Assembly (NCBI RefSeq): GCF_007990935.1
Contig: NZ_BJXJ01000011.1
Coordinates: forward strand, 62,001 to 126,000
Reading direction: 5' to 3'
Source: Vibrio sagamiensis NBRC 104589
Lineage (GTDB): Bacteria; Pseudomonadota; Gammaproteobacteria; Enterobacterales; Vibrionaceae
DNA length: 64,000 nucleotides
Shown: piece after piece, positions 45,862 to 54,868 of the stretch
How the letters are laid out: each line of letters starts with the position of its first letter
Position numbering within the stretch: the stretch's first letter is position 1
The notes under the pieces: generated by a model
Database searches by the model: none
What the model was told of the DNA's origin: nothing
The model's input: only the letters and a program-made list of their open reading frames with translations
Program-made: the position numbers and the translations under genes

Positions 45862-46184
45862 AATACTATCCTTTTAGTAAGCAATAGTTCTCAACGCTCA
45901 GTGCGTGGAGATAACACACGTATTCAAGCCGTATAAGCTTTTATCGACATACGTGATGATTTATGTGTGTAAAGAAATCATCGATTTTAATTTACAATGA
46001 TTGTCCTTACCTTATTTTGAGTACAGGTTATTTCCCTTTATCGGCAAAACTCTGGTCTCTACGAACTCCATCCGGCAATTCGTGTAATGAATATATGCTT
46101 CCGTAGATTGTTTGTCAACACTTACATTAGAAAATCTAAAATGAAAAAATCATCTGCTGCAGAGTAACATCGAAATTAAACCAT
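45862..46184. other. intergenic region upstream of hsp20
   Basis: Apart from the sigma-32-like promoter listed separately, nothing is recognised. An RNA thermometer in the 5' leader is possible for this gene family, but I see no clear ROSE-type structure. Confidence 0.35.
45905..45928 (-). promoter_or_regulatory. sigma-32-like promoter of the hsp20 gene
   Basis: On the minus strand CTTGAA (perfect -35) is followed after 12 bases by CTCCAC (four of six to CCCCAT). It lies about 45 bases upstream of the start codon. A heat-shock promoter is expected for this gene. Confidence 0.45.
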
Positions 46185-46736
46185 TCATCTCATATTGGTT
46201 GGAGCTGTCAGTACTGCCTTATCGATAACATGTTGCAAGATGTTATAGCCAGCGAGGGCTCCTGAAGCATGCTCAGGTAAGTCGATTTTATTGGTATTCA
46301 ATGCGTAAACAGTGATTTGATAGTTGTGTGGAGCTGAATTTGGCGGAGGACAGGCCCCCCCGAACCCTTTATAACCAAAGTCATTGGTTACCATACTGGA
46401 ACCTTTAGGCAAGCTTTTACCACCTTGAGCACCTGCATTTTCTGCTAGACCTGTTTGATCAGATGGGATATTTACCACTAGCCAATGCCACCAACCGCTT
46501 CCTGTCGGTGCGTCAGGATCATACATCGTCACGGCAAAGCTTTTTGTTTCTTTAGGTGCGGCACTCCAGCTGAGTTGTGGAGATTTATTTTCTCCAATAC
46601 AGCCCCATTGATTGAAAATTTGGGCTTTGCTGAGAGACTTGCCATTAGTGATGTCTGTACTTTCTAACTCGAAGGCTTGGATAGAAAGAACAGGTAGAGC
46701 GGTGAATAAAAACGAGACTAACTTAGAACACTTCAT
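46185..46736 (-). CDS. exported YbhB/YbcL-type PEBP family protein
   Basis: A 183-residue phosphatidylethanolamine-binding-like (Raf kinase inhibitor-like) protein with a signal peptide (to about residue 21, SIQA). Motifs: QLSWSAAPKETKSFAVTMYDPDAPTGSG (ligand pocket DPDAP), WWHWLVVNIP, GYKGFGGACPPPNSAPHNY. The family binds small anionic ligands; the bacterial role is not known. ATG 46736 has GAGGAG upstream. Confidence 0.92.
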   Translation of the reverse strand: MKCSKLVSFLFTALPVLSIQAFELESTDITNGKSLSKAQIFNQWGCIGENKSPQLSWSAAPKETKSFAVTMYDPDAPTGSGWWHWLVVNIPSDQTGLAENAGAQGGKSLPKGSSMVTNDFGYKGFGGACPPPNSAPHNYQITVYALNTNKIDLPEHASGALAGYNILQHVIDKAVLTAPTNMR

Positions 46737-47005
46737 TGCAACTCCTCGCAGTTCATGGTGATGAAAGCAATCAAAGCGTAGTTGAATATTATTGCTAGGT
46801 TGTTCTGAAAATGACTTTTGTTACTAAAGCTTGACGGCTCAATCAACATGGCGGCCTGTTAGTGATAATAATCATCAATTGAAGCACCTCTCCTGGCGTT
46901 TTGTGGGTAGAGTGAGTCAAAAATGAAATTGCTCACCTTTAATGAGTGATTTGTTGTTTGATGGTCTAAATTAAATAGGTAGACAATAGTTAGGAGAAGC
47001 CTTAC

Positions 47006-47812
47006 ATGTTTAAACGTTTATTGTTTTGTCTTTTAGTTACTGGATGGATGACGGCGTGTGATAGCGACACAAAAGTCACCAAAGGTATTGAGATCGAAGG
47101 TGCAGAGATCGCACAAAGTGAGCAATGTGACTTAGAAGCGATAAATTTATTAGATTTTGAACCTTGGAAAAGAGAAGAGGGCTGGTGGGTAGGAGAATAT
47201 ACCTTTTTAGGAGCTGATGGTAACCCAAATATTTCCAATAGTTGGCCTTATCGATATGACCACTACAAAGGCTTTATTCACTTAGAAGTGATTGGCAATA
47301 GTATTAAACAGCGTAATGTTTTCCTTTATCCAGCAAAAGTGGTTAGTGAGTGTGCCGATGACAGCGATGTGATTGGGTCCGGTGTTTGCGGTGTGAATGG
47401 TAATGAGAAAATTTTTAGTGCAGACCAAAGTGCTTCTGATTGTAAAGGTGGACTCGCTGGGGCCTATGAAACGTTTGGTTTGACAGTTAATACTTTGACT
47501 ACTTTGATTGGTGACGATTCGGTCTTATATCAAGTCTACATGCCAGATGGCAGCATTATGCAGAATCAATTAACAACACTCCCTCCTAACGATACGAGAG
47601 TTCGAACTGCTCAAGGCTTTTTTGCTAATGCACCGACCTACGCCAGTTTTTATCGTGAAACGAAAGTCTCAAAAGAAGAATTTATTCAGCAACTAGCAGA
47701 TGCAAGAACAGAATACGGCATTCTTGAGGTCGATTTTTGCGGATATGATTCCGCAGGGCAGCCTAGCCAAGTGACTTGCGAAGAACATTTTGGCACTAAT
47801 GTGAGTCCATAA
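47006..47812 (+). CDS. hypothetical lipoprotein, 268 residues
   Basis: The N-terminus (MFKRLLFCLLVTGWMTAC) ends in a lipobox-like WMTAC, so Cys18 is probably lipidated. The mature protein has several further cysteines that may form disulfides (ECADD, GVCGV, DCKGG, DFCGY, TCEEH) and a beta-rich, lipocalin-like look with GWWVGEYTFLGADGNP near the start. I do not recognise a named family. AGGAG precedes the ATG. A dispersed repeat lies directly behind it. Confidence 0.7.
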   Translation: MFKRLLFCLLVTGWMTACDSDTKVTKGIEIEGAEIAQSEQCDLEAINLLDFEPWKREEGWWVGEYTFLGADGNPNISNSWPYRYDHYKGFIHLEVIGNSIKQRNVFLYPAKVVSECADDSDVIGSGVCGVNGNEKIFSADQSASDCKGGLAGAYETFGLTVNTLTTLIGDDSVLYQVYMPDGSIMQNQLTTLPPNDTRVRTAQGFFANAPTYASFYRETKVSKEEFIQQLADARTEYGILEVDFCGYDSAGQPSQVTCEEHFGTNVSP

Positions 47813-47823
47813 AGTTTGCTTTA

Positions 47824-47872
47824 TACCCAAGTAACCTCGTTCTGAATCAAACACCTTGAGGTCACTTGGGTA
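47824..47872. repeat. short copy of dispersed inverted repeat
   Basis: TACCCAAGTAACCTC ... GAGGTCACTTGGGTA. Fifteen bases on each side pair with one mismatch. It lies between the lipoprotein gene and the following metallopeptidase gene. Confidence 0.78.
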
Positions 47873-47900
47873 CATATTTTAGTGAAAAGGTATTTCTATT

Positions 47901-48833
47901 ATGCGCTGGAGAAAAAGCCGTCAAAGCTCAAATATTGAAGATCGTCGTGGTCAGCAGAGAATGAGGAGTTCTGGAACTACTGGGTTTATGGCTACGCAAC
48001 TTGTTCGTTTCTTTCCTTTTCTTTTGAAGAGTAAGTTGGGGCGAGTTGTGTTATTCGGTGCTGCTATTTACTTTGGTTATCAAACTCTAATCGGAAATGA
48101 CAACCTAATCGGTGACATGATGGGGATCTCACCAACAGAACAAACCAGAGACTCTCCTTCATTGGGAACCCTTTCTTCAGGACAGGCACAAACGACACAA
48201 ACTTTAAAGGACGAACATGGCCAATTTGTTGCCACAATTTTGGGAACAACAGAAAATGTTTGGCAGACTTTGCTCCCTGATAGGTACCAAGAACCTATTC
48301 TTGTTTTGTACAGTAATTCGACGATGACGGCTTGCGGTTTAGGTAAGGCGATATCTGGACCATTTTATTGCCCAGCTGACAGCAAAATATACCTAGATTT
48401 GAGCTTTATGGACGAACTGAAAAATCTAGGAGCTCCGGGTGATTTTGCTTTTGCTTATGTTATTGCGCATGAAGTAGGACACCATGTACAAAACCTTCTT
48501 GGTATTAGTAATCAAGTCCATCGCTTGAAGCGTCAATCTCCTCCTATAGAAGCCAATCGGCTGAGTGTGAAACTAGAATTGCAAGCGGATTGCTATGCAG
48601 GTGTATGGGGATATTATGTTAACAATGAAATGCAGTTATTAGATCCTGGTGATATGGAAGAGGGAATTGCAGCCGCGAATGCGGTTGGCGATGATCGTTT
48701 ACAAGAAATGGTGGGTCGAGCGGTACAGCCTGAAACCTTTACACACGGAACCTCTGAGCAAAGAATTACTTGGTTCAAAAGAGGTTTTGAAAGTGGTGAT
48801 ATCGATCAGTGCCGTACATTTAGCACCAACTGA
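47901..48833 (+). CDS. ypfJ: neutral zinc metallopeptidase (YpfJ family)
   Basis: A 310-residue protein that starts MRWRKSRQSSNIEDRRGQ, has one membrane helix at about residues 48-64 (GRVVLFGAAIYFGYQTLI), a periplasmic domain, and the zinc motif HEVGHH at about residue 194 with LQADCYAGVWG downstream providing the third ligand region. This is the putative neutral zinc metallopeptidase family (PF04228). The substrate is unknown. Confidence 0.93.
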   Translation: MRWRKSRQSSNIEDRRGQQRMRSSGTTGFMATQLVRFFPFLLKSKLGRVVLFGAAIYFGYQTLIGNDNLIGDMMGISPTEQTRDSPSLGTLSSGQAQTTQTLKDEHGQFVATILGTTENVWQTLLPDRYQEPILVLYSNSTMTACGLGKAISGPFYCPADSKIYLDLSFMDELKNLGAPGDFAFAYVIAHEVGHHVQNLLGISNQVHRLKRQSPPIEANRLSVKLELQADCYAGVWGYYVNNEMQLLDPGDMEEGIAAANAVGDDRLQEMVGRAVQPETFTHGTSEQRITWFKRGFESGDIDQCRTFSTN

Positions 48834-48891
48834 TTTTGTTTAATGCAATATCCGAGAGTTAAGTTTGAGATGAGTTTACTTTTTGTAGTCA

Positions 48892-49800
48892 TTAGTATTC
48901 ATCCCAATAGGGTGTACTATGGCCGAACTTTTCACTCAAAAAATCAATAAATACCCGTACTTTGAGTGGTAAATGCTTACGCTCAGGATAAACTGCATAT
49001 ATAGCATGTTCAGGCAGTGAATAATCGTCCATGAGTGACATCAAGATGCCTTTCTTGATGTCACGAGCTGCAATAAAAGTAGGGAGCTGCGCGATTCCAC
49101 TCCCTCCTAATAATAGCTGCCTTATTGCTTCGCTGTTATTGACGACCACATTCCCTTTCGGAAGTACTTTTACTTTTTGCCCATTGTGAAAGAAAGTCCA
49201 TTCGACCCCTCCACGAAAATAGGCATAACGGATGCAGTTATGTGCAACTAAGTCCGAGGGTTTGGTTGGTGAACCATATTGTTGGAAATAAGAAGGTGAA
49301 CAGCATAAGACGCTTTTACAAGTGGTCAGTCGCTTTGCAATGAGATTTGATAGTGAAAGCTCTCCAATACGAACCCCTAAATCAAAGCCATGTTCAACGA
49401 GATCGACCATTGCATCTTCCAGTTGTAGATCAATATCTATTCCTGGGTAATTGGCAAGAAACTCACTGATCAATGGAGCAATGTGTAAACAACCAAAAGA
49501 CATTGGTGCGGTGATTTTTAGTTTGCCTTGAGGGGTACCTTGAAGTTCTGATACTGCATCAAGGCCCTGTTGAGCTAAATGCAAAGATTGAACCGCATAA
49601 TCATAATATAGGTGTCCAGCTTCGGTAAGGCTGAGTTTGCGGGTTGTCCGATTGAATAGGCGAATAGCCAAGACATCTTCAAGCTGGCTGATGCGTTTGC
49701 TGACTGCCGATTTGGTTAAGTTGAGCTGTTTTGACGCTAATGAAAAGCTACCGCATTCTACTACAGTGACAAAAATCGGCAATGAAGCCATGTTGTTCAA
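48892..49800 (-). CDS. LysR-family transcriptional regulator
   Basis: A 302-residue LysR regulator. The N-terminal helix-turn-helix reads FVTVVECGSFSLASKQLNLTKSAVSKRI, followed by the linker helix and a periplasmic-binding-type effector domain starting GKLKITAPMSFG. The group resembles DhcR/CrgA-like LysR proteins. A TTG at 49800 has AAAGGA at the right distance, whereas the ATG three codons later does not, so I keep the TTG start. It is divergent from yjjG but the target genes are unknown. Confidence 0.9.
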   Translation of the reverse strand: MNNMASLPIFVTVVECGSFSLASKQLNLTKSAVSKRISQLEDVLAIRLFNRTTRKLSLTEAGHLYYDYAVQSLHLAQQGLDAVSELQGTPQGKLKITAPMSFGCLHIAPLISEFLANYPGIDIDLQLEDAMVDLVEHGFDLGVRIGELSLSNLIAKRLTTCKSVLCCSPSYFQQYGSPTKPSDLVAHNCIRYAYFRGGVEWTFFHNGQKVKVLPKGNVVVNNSEAIRQLLLGGSGIAQLPTFIAARDIKKGILMSLMDDYSLPEHAIYAVYPERKHLPLKVRVFIDFLSEKFGHSTPYWDEY

Positions 49801-49971
49801 GCAAGATTCCTTTCTTTGATTGCGTTATTGCTAGGTTATATGCCCTAGCATCCTAATATATAGATAGGGGTTGATAAAAAGGAAACAATGAATTTCCCTT
49901 TAAGGTCATTACTTATAAATTGAAAACAATATAAACTAAGCGCCTGAAACGTGATAATAATGGAAACGATA

Positions 49972-50646
49972 ATGAATTACGATTGGATCTTGTTTGACGC
50001 TGATGAAACCTTATTTAACTTTGATGCTTTTAAAGGTTTACAGCATATGTTTTCTCTCAAAGGCGTTGATTTCACACAGCAAGATTTTTTGCATTATCAA
50101 GCTACCAACAAGCCATTATGGGTTGATTATCAAAATGGTGCTATTACCGCTGATGAGTTGAAACATAGGCGTTTTCTTGAATGGGCGCAGAAACTCGATA
50201 CAACGACAACAGAGTTAAACAGTGCCTTTTTAGAGGCGATGGCAGACATTTGTACTTTGTTGCCTGGAGCAAAAGAGTTAGTTGAAAAACTGCATGGCAA
50301 AGTGAAGATGGGTATAATTACTAATGGCTTTACAGAACTGCAAGCAATTAGGCTTGAGCGCACAGGAATGACCCCATTTTTTGATTTGGTCGTTATCTCA
50401 GAGCAAGTTGGTATAGCGAAACCTGATTTGGGTATCTTTGAGTACGCAATGACACGTATGGGCATGCCAGCGAAAGAGCGTGTACTTATGGTTGGAGATA
50501 ATCCAGACTCAGATATTATTGGTGGTCAGAACTTTGGCATCGATACGTGTTGGCTGAATGTGTCAGGAGCAAAGTGTGCGGAAGGTATCCATCCTACTTA
50601 CACTGTCAATTCACTATCGGAACTTGCGCAACAATTATCATTATGA
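49972..50646 (+). CDS. yjjG: pyrimidine 5'-nucleotidase YjjG (HAD family)
   Basis: A 224-residue HAD phosphatase. Motif I is DADETLFNFD, motif II ITNG, motif III lysine in GIAKPDLGIFEYAM and motif IV GDNPDSDIIGG. This matches YjjG, which dephosphorylates dUMP, UMP, dTMP and non-canonical pyrimidine nucleotides. The ATG at 49972 has GGAA upstream; the earlier ATG at 49960 and start at 49951 lack support. Confidence 0.93.
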   Translation: MNYDWILFDADETLFNFDAFKGLQHMFSLKGVDFTQQDFLHYQATNKPLWVDYQNGAITADELKHRRFLEWAQKLDTTTTELNSAFLEAMADICTLLPGAKELVEKLHGKVKMGIITNGFTELQAIRLERTGMTPFFDLVVISEQVGIAKPDLGIFEYAMTRMGMPAKERVLMVGDNPDSDIIGGQNFGIDTCWLNVSGAKCAEGIHPTYTVNSLSELAQQLSL

Positions 50647-50670
50647 GCGGTATAAGAATAAAGGGCATGT

Positions 50671-51372
50671 GTGCAATACATAAAAATTAAAGAAGCTATC
50701 ATGGAGCAAATCGATACAGGTATGCTATCGCCCAGGCAAAAGCTTCCTGCTGAGAGAAAATTAGCGGAATCATTTAAGACAACACGTGTCACGTTGCGAG
50801 AGGCGTTGTCATTGCTCGAAGCCGAAGGACGTATCTATCGTGAGGATCGTCGAGGTTGGTTCATTTCACCTACGCCACTTTGCTATGATCTTGAACATTT
50901 TTGTGATTTTTCCATTATGGCTAAAGCGCAAGGGTTTACTCCCGAGATTCAGCTTGTGAGAGCAAAAACGCTTCTTGCTAACAAGCATGCTTCACAATTA
51001 TTGGGTCTATCCCCCTTTTCTGATATACATAGTATTGAACGCATTTGTTATTTGAATCAGCGTCCGGTCATGTATGTAATAAGTTATGTTTGTCCTGAGC
51101 AATGTCCAAACTTATTGGAATTTGATTTAAGTCAGTCGCTGACAAACCTTTACCATCAGCAGTATGGTCTGCATGATCAAACAACCAGATATCGATTTTC
51201 TATACAAACTTTGCAAGGAGAAGTCGCACAATTACTGAGAGCGACTCCAGGAGCACCAGCGATGGTTATTGAACACATTCGTTGTTCAGCGAATGGTTTA
51301 GTGTTCGGTTGTGATATTGAATATTGGCGTCATGATGCGCTCATTGTTGAATCAAAGTCCGCTACTGCCTAA
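50671..51372 (+). CDS. GntR/HutC-type transcriptional regulator with UTRA domain
   Basis: A 233-residue regulator with an N-terminal winged helix (QKLPAERKLAESFKTTRVTLREALSLLEAEGRIYRE) and a UTRA effector domain (about 80-225, YLNQRPVMYVISYV ... FGCDIEYWRHDA). The end FGCDIEYWRHDALI resembles the PhnF/PhnR subgroup. The start is the GTG at 50671 with AAGGG upstream. It begins 24 bases after yjjG and precedes the M14 peptidase gene; the real target is unknown. Confidence 0.88.
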   Translation: MQYIKIKEAIMEQIDTGMLSPRQKLPAERKLAESFKTTRVTLREALSLLEAEGRIYREDRRGWFISPTPLCYDLEHFCDFSIMAKAQGFTPEIQLVRAKTLLANKHASQLLGLSPFSDIHSIERICYLNQRPVMYVISYVCPEQCPNLLEFDLSQSLTNLYHQQYGLHDQTTRYRFSIQTLQGEVAQLLRATPGAPAMVIEHIRCSANGLVFGCDIEYWRHDALIVESKSATA

Positions 51373-51442
51373 CCTTATCAGTCACCAATCTACGCTAATT
51401 TTTTAAGCGGTGGCTGAATTTTTAAAGAAAAGAGGAGCTATG

Positions 51443-52567
51443 ATGAAAATCTTTAGTAATTTCGATAGTGGTAGTATTGAGATTGTAAAGTTGGATGATA
51501 AGAATGATATTCAGCTCAAGATTCCGAAGGATAATTTATCAGAATTTTATCAATGGTTTCATTTTCGCCTTGAGAGTGAAGCTGAACAGCCACATACCAT
51601 TAAGTTACTAGACTTAGCAAAATCAGCTTATCCTGAAGGTTGGCAAGGCTATGATGTTGTGGCTTCTTACGATCGTGAAGAGTGGTTTCGGGTGCCTGCT
51701 GAGTTTGATGGCGATACGTTGTCTTTCACTGTGATCCCAGAAAGGCGTTCAATCTATTTTGCCTACTTTGCGCCTTATACTTACGATCGACACTTAGACT
51801 TACTACACATGGCGCAGAGTCAACACCATTGTAACTTAGAAACCTTAGGTCATACGTTGGATGATAATGACATGAGTTTGCTGGTTTTTGGGGAAGCAGG
51901 TCAAAATAAAAAGAAAATTTGGATTATTGCACGCCAACACCCAGGAGAAACAATGGCTGAATGGTGTGTGGAAGGTATGATACAGCGATTACTTGATGAG
52001 AACGATATGGTGGCTCGAGCACTGCTCGAACAGGCTGTACTGTATGTTGTGCCAAATATGAACCCAGACGGTAGCGTCCGAGGACATCTGAGGACGAATG
52101 CTGCAGGAGTTAACCTCAATCGAGAGTGGCAATCACCTTCAATGGATAAAAGCCCTGAAGTTTTTCTTGTACGGGAGAAGATGCTCGCAACGGGTGCTGA
52201 TCTTTTTCTGGATTTGCATGGTGATGAAGCGCTGCCTTATAATTTTGTTGCAGGTTCCGAGGGGATTCCCTCTTACAATCAACGCTTGTTGGAGTTGGAA
52301 ATAGCGTTTAAAGATGCGCTATCAACCATCACTCCAGAGTTTCAAGATGAAGTAGGATACGATAAAGATAAACCTGGCCAAGCGAATTTAACCGTTGGTT
52401 CAAACTGGGTCGCAGAGCAATTTAAATGTTTATCTTACACGGTTGAGATGCCCTTTAAAGATAACAACAACTATCCTGACCCTCTATACGGCTGGTCAGC
52501 AGAGCGAAGTGTGTTGTTTGGCCAAGATATTCTGGCTGCAACCCTAGCTGTTTTAAGCAAGATCTGA
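51443..52567 (+). CDS. M14-family metallocarboxypeptidase (Nna1/CCP-like)
   Basis: A 374-residue cytosolic carboxypeptidase of the Nna1/AGBL type. The N-terminal beta domain begins KIFSNFDSGSIEIV and contains YQWFHFRL. The zinc motif HPGE (ARQHPGETMAEW), NMNPDGSVRGHLRTNAAGVNLNREW, the zinc His in DLHGDE and the catalytic Glu in YTVEMPFKD are intact. Eukaryotic relatives remove glutamate from tubulin; bacterial targets are unknown. AGGAG is best spaced to the ATG at 51443; 51440 is an alternative. A terminator follows two bases after the stop. Confidence 0.93.
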   Translation: MKIFSNFDSGSIEIVKLDDKNDIQLKIPKDNLSEFYQWFHFRLESEAEQPHTIKLLDLAKSAYPEGWQGYDVVASYDREEWFRVPAEFDGDTLSFTVIPERRSIYFAYFAPYTYDRHLDLLHMAQSQHHCNLETLGHTLDDNDMSLLVFGEAGQNKKKIWIIARQHPGETMAEWCVEGMIQRLLDENDMVARALLEQAVLYVVPNMNPDGSVRGHLRTNAAGVNLNREWQSPSMDKSPEVFLVREKMLATGADLFLDLHGDEALPYNFVAGSEGIPSYNQRLLELEIAFKDALSTITPEFQDEVGYDKDKPGQANLTVGSNWVAEQFKCLSYTVEMPFKDNNNYPDPLYGWSAERSVLFGQDILAATLAVLSKI

Positions 52568-52568
52568 A

Positions 52569-52610
52569 CAAAAAAAGCACAGTGTTAGTATGATAACTGT
52601 GCTTTTTTGT
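52569..52610 (+). terminator. rho-independent terminator after the M14 peptidase gene
   Basis: AAAAAAGCACAGT ... ACTGTGCTTTTTTG with a 14-base loop, directly after the stop codon. Confidence 0.82.
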
Positions 52611-53059
52611 AACCTTTTCCCCACTCATTACTTATGTGGTGGTTTGTTTATTGTCCTATTTGTGTTCTTTTTGATCTGATATTGTTCACTCTTTGCTTAA
52701 CGATAAAAAAAACTAATCGTTTCAATAAGAAATCTAATTTACAATAAAGTTGATTGTTCTGTTAAAGTGGGTTTTGAGATTTGCGTCACAAAGTTACCGC
52801 AGTTCGATCATCTTTGTTGACCAGACATTTTTGCCATCAATCAAAATGGTGAAATGAGACTGGCTGGATGATAAAGAGGGGAGTTACAGTGGAGTACTCA
52901 TGTCTTGCCTAAATTTTGTAAAGGCACTGTTGAGAGACATTAGTTCAAGCTTGTTGGCGTAGTTTTAAATCACTTGAAATAGCGTCGGTTTTTGCTTTGT
53001 GTTTGACGACTATAACGTTGTACCAATATCAAGCACACCTTCGCGCTAAAGGTAAAATA
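52611..53059. other. long upstream region of ompA
   Basis: About 450 bases without a gene. Long untranslated leaders targeted by small RNAs are common before porin genes, but I find no certain promoter or sRNA here. Confidence 0.35.
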
Positions 53060-54022
53060 ATGAAAAAAATTGCTCTTGCAGTGGCTACCATTCTTGCTGG
53101 TGGCGTAATGTCAAATGTTGCTCTTGCAGATACATACATCGGTGGTAAGCTAGGTTACAACTCTCTAGATGATTCTTGTCATCTCAACGCACCTTGTGAT
53201 GACGATGCTTTTGCTGCTGGTCTTCACTTGGGTTACAACTTTAATGAGTACATTGCTGCTGAATACGGTGTCGACTACCTAGGTGACTTTACTGGTAACT
53301 TCAACAAAGCTGGTAAAAACGTTGTTGATGGTGATCTATGGGCGATTACTCTTGCTCCTAAATTCAACCTACCACTTAACGATGCTTGGAACCTATTTGC
53401 AAAAGTAGGTGGCGCTTACATGATGGCTGGTGACGAGAAAGATTTCGTTCCAACTGGTTCTCTTGGTGCTGAATACCAAATCAACTACAACTGGAGCCTA
53501 CGCGCTGAGTACCAACGTTACCAAGACATGTCTGATAACATCATCAAAGATATGGATGCAAACTTCTTTGGTCTAGGTGTAAACTACAAGTTTGGTGCTG
53601 AGCCAGCCGTTCAAGAAGTTGTAGAAACTCGTCCAGCAACTCGCATTATTGATAATGAGTACCCAGCTCAAACTGCAACGGTTCAGTTCGACCTAGAAAG
53701 TGCTGAAGTTCACAATGCATCAGTAATCAACGGTACTGTTGAGGTAATGAATACTTACCCACAAGCTCAAGTTGAGATTACCGGTTATAGCGATACGACA
53801 GGGACTGAAGCTTACAACCAAAAGCTAACTGAAAAACGTGCACAAGCCGTTGCTGAGGAATTCCAATCTCGAGGTATCACTGCTGAGCGTATGTCTGTTA
53901 AAGGCATGGGCGAAGCGAACCCAGTAGAAAGCAACGCAACTCGTGCAGGTCGTGAAGCTAACCGTCGTGTAGAAGTTGTTGTTCCTGCGTTCCAATACCA
54001 AACAACTGAAGAAGTTAAATAA
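53060..54022 (+). CDS. ompA: OmpA-family outer membrane protein
   Basis: A 320-residue protein with a signal peptide (ending SNVALA, residue 24), an eight-stranded N-terminal barrel (about 25-185, with alternating strands such as TYIGGKLGYNSL and NFFGLGVNYKFG) and a C-terminal peptidoglycan-binding OmpA domain (about 205-310: ATVQFDLESAEVHN ... VEITGYSDTTG ... LTEKRAQAVAEEF ... NRRVEVVV). Codon use looks optimised for high expression. The ATG at 53060 has AAAGG upstream, and the family signal peptide starts there. Confidence 0.95.
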   Translation: MKKIALAVATILAGGVMSNVALADTYIGGKLGYNSLDDSCHLNAPCDDDAFAAGLHLGYNFNEYIAAEYGVDYLGDFTGNFNKAGKNVVDGDLWAITLAPKFNLPLNDAWNLFAKVGGAYMMAGDEKDFVPTGSLGAEYQINYNWSLRAEYQRYQDMSDNIIKDMDANFFGLGVNYKFGAEPAVQEVVETRPATRIIDNEYPAQTATVQFDLESAEVHNASVINGTVEVMNTYPQAQVEITGYSDTTGTEAYNQKLTEKRAQAVAEEFQSRGITAERMSVKGMGEANPVESNATRAGREANRRVEVVVPAFQYQTTEEVK

Positions 54023-54044
54023 GTTATTTTAACTTTTTAATTTT

Positions 54045-54073
54045 AAAGCCAGCGCTTAGTCGCTGGTTTTTTT
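54045..54073 (+). terminator. rho-independent terminator of ompA
   Basis: AAAGCCAGCG-CTTAGT-CGCTGGTTTTTTTG, a GC-rich stem with a long T run 22 bases after the stop. Confidence 0.92.
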
Positions 54074-54110
54074 GTGTTTTTTCTCAAATCAATAAACCGT
54101 GCTTTTTCTT

Positions 54111-54358
54111 GGTTTTGTCGCAAACTTTCGGATACTCGGCATGATTAACCCAAAAATCAATACTAAAGACTGGTTCTTATGTTTAGAAGCTGCCACTTCC
54201 CTTCCAAAATTATCCTTGAAACTATTTGGGTGATGTTGAAACGAGGGTAATTTGAGATTGAAGGAGAGACTGCCTTTGAGCGATTTTCAGATCTCGCAGA
54301 ATGATTGTATCTGGAGGGTTGATCTGTCAAGTTTTTAGCTATATTTGCGACAGAATCC
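54111..54358 (+). mobile_element. decayed IS6-family insertion sequence
   Basis: The ends GGTTTTGTCGCAAA (54111-54124) and TTTGCGACAGAATCC (54344-54358) are inverted copies and resemble IS6-family (IS26-like) termini. Inside, a short frame from the ATG at 54180 reads MFRSCHFPSKIILETIW, matching the N-terminus of IS6 transposases, and then breaks off at a stop. The element is about 250 bases against roughly 800 for a full one, so most of the transposase is deleted. No eight-base target duplication is visible at its borders. Confidence 0.65.
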
Positions 54359-54868
54359 AACAGCCTAATGTCGTGTTATTTTCGTTTATTTTAATTATAA
54401 CTAAATCCAAATTAATTCTTATTTTAAAATTTTTTATAATATATAAGTGTTAATTTATTTTATATTGATTGACTGTACTAGGTATTATATTCAAGTTTGA
54501 GAAAACTAGTAGACTACAGGCGCTTTAAGAGAGCATCACAGAAAAGGTCATCGTTTGGACAGCTTAATGATGAAGTACTTTGAGTTGTTTTAATTACATA
54601 ACAATCATTAATATAGTTAAATTAATAGGCAAAGAAAAACGTAACACTGATTATAGCACGAAGGATTACCTTCATTTGGACCATATTAAAGTACTAAAAT
54701 GTGATGTGGGCTATAAATAGAAGTAAATGTTATATAATAGTTTCAATAATAAAAGCATATATAATGATATGTTTAATCTAATTTCATGAAAATATTTTCA
54801 AAGCTTGCTCTTATTGTATAATCAAAATATAATCAACAATATTACACTTTGTTACAAATGATGTCTCC
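54359..54868. other. AT-rich intergenic region before the chemoreceptor gene
   Basis: About 510 bases, very AT-rich. I see no gene, RNA or repeat in it. Confidence 0.35.

Noticed and set aside
54163-54360. Minus-strand frame across the IS6 remnant
   Set aside because: It spans both the decayed transposase on the other strand and the terminal repeat; no similarity seen.
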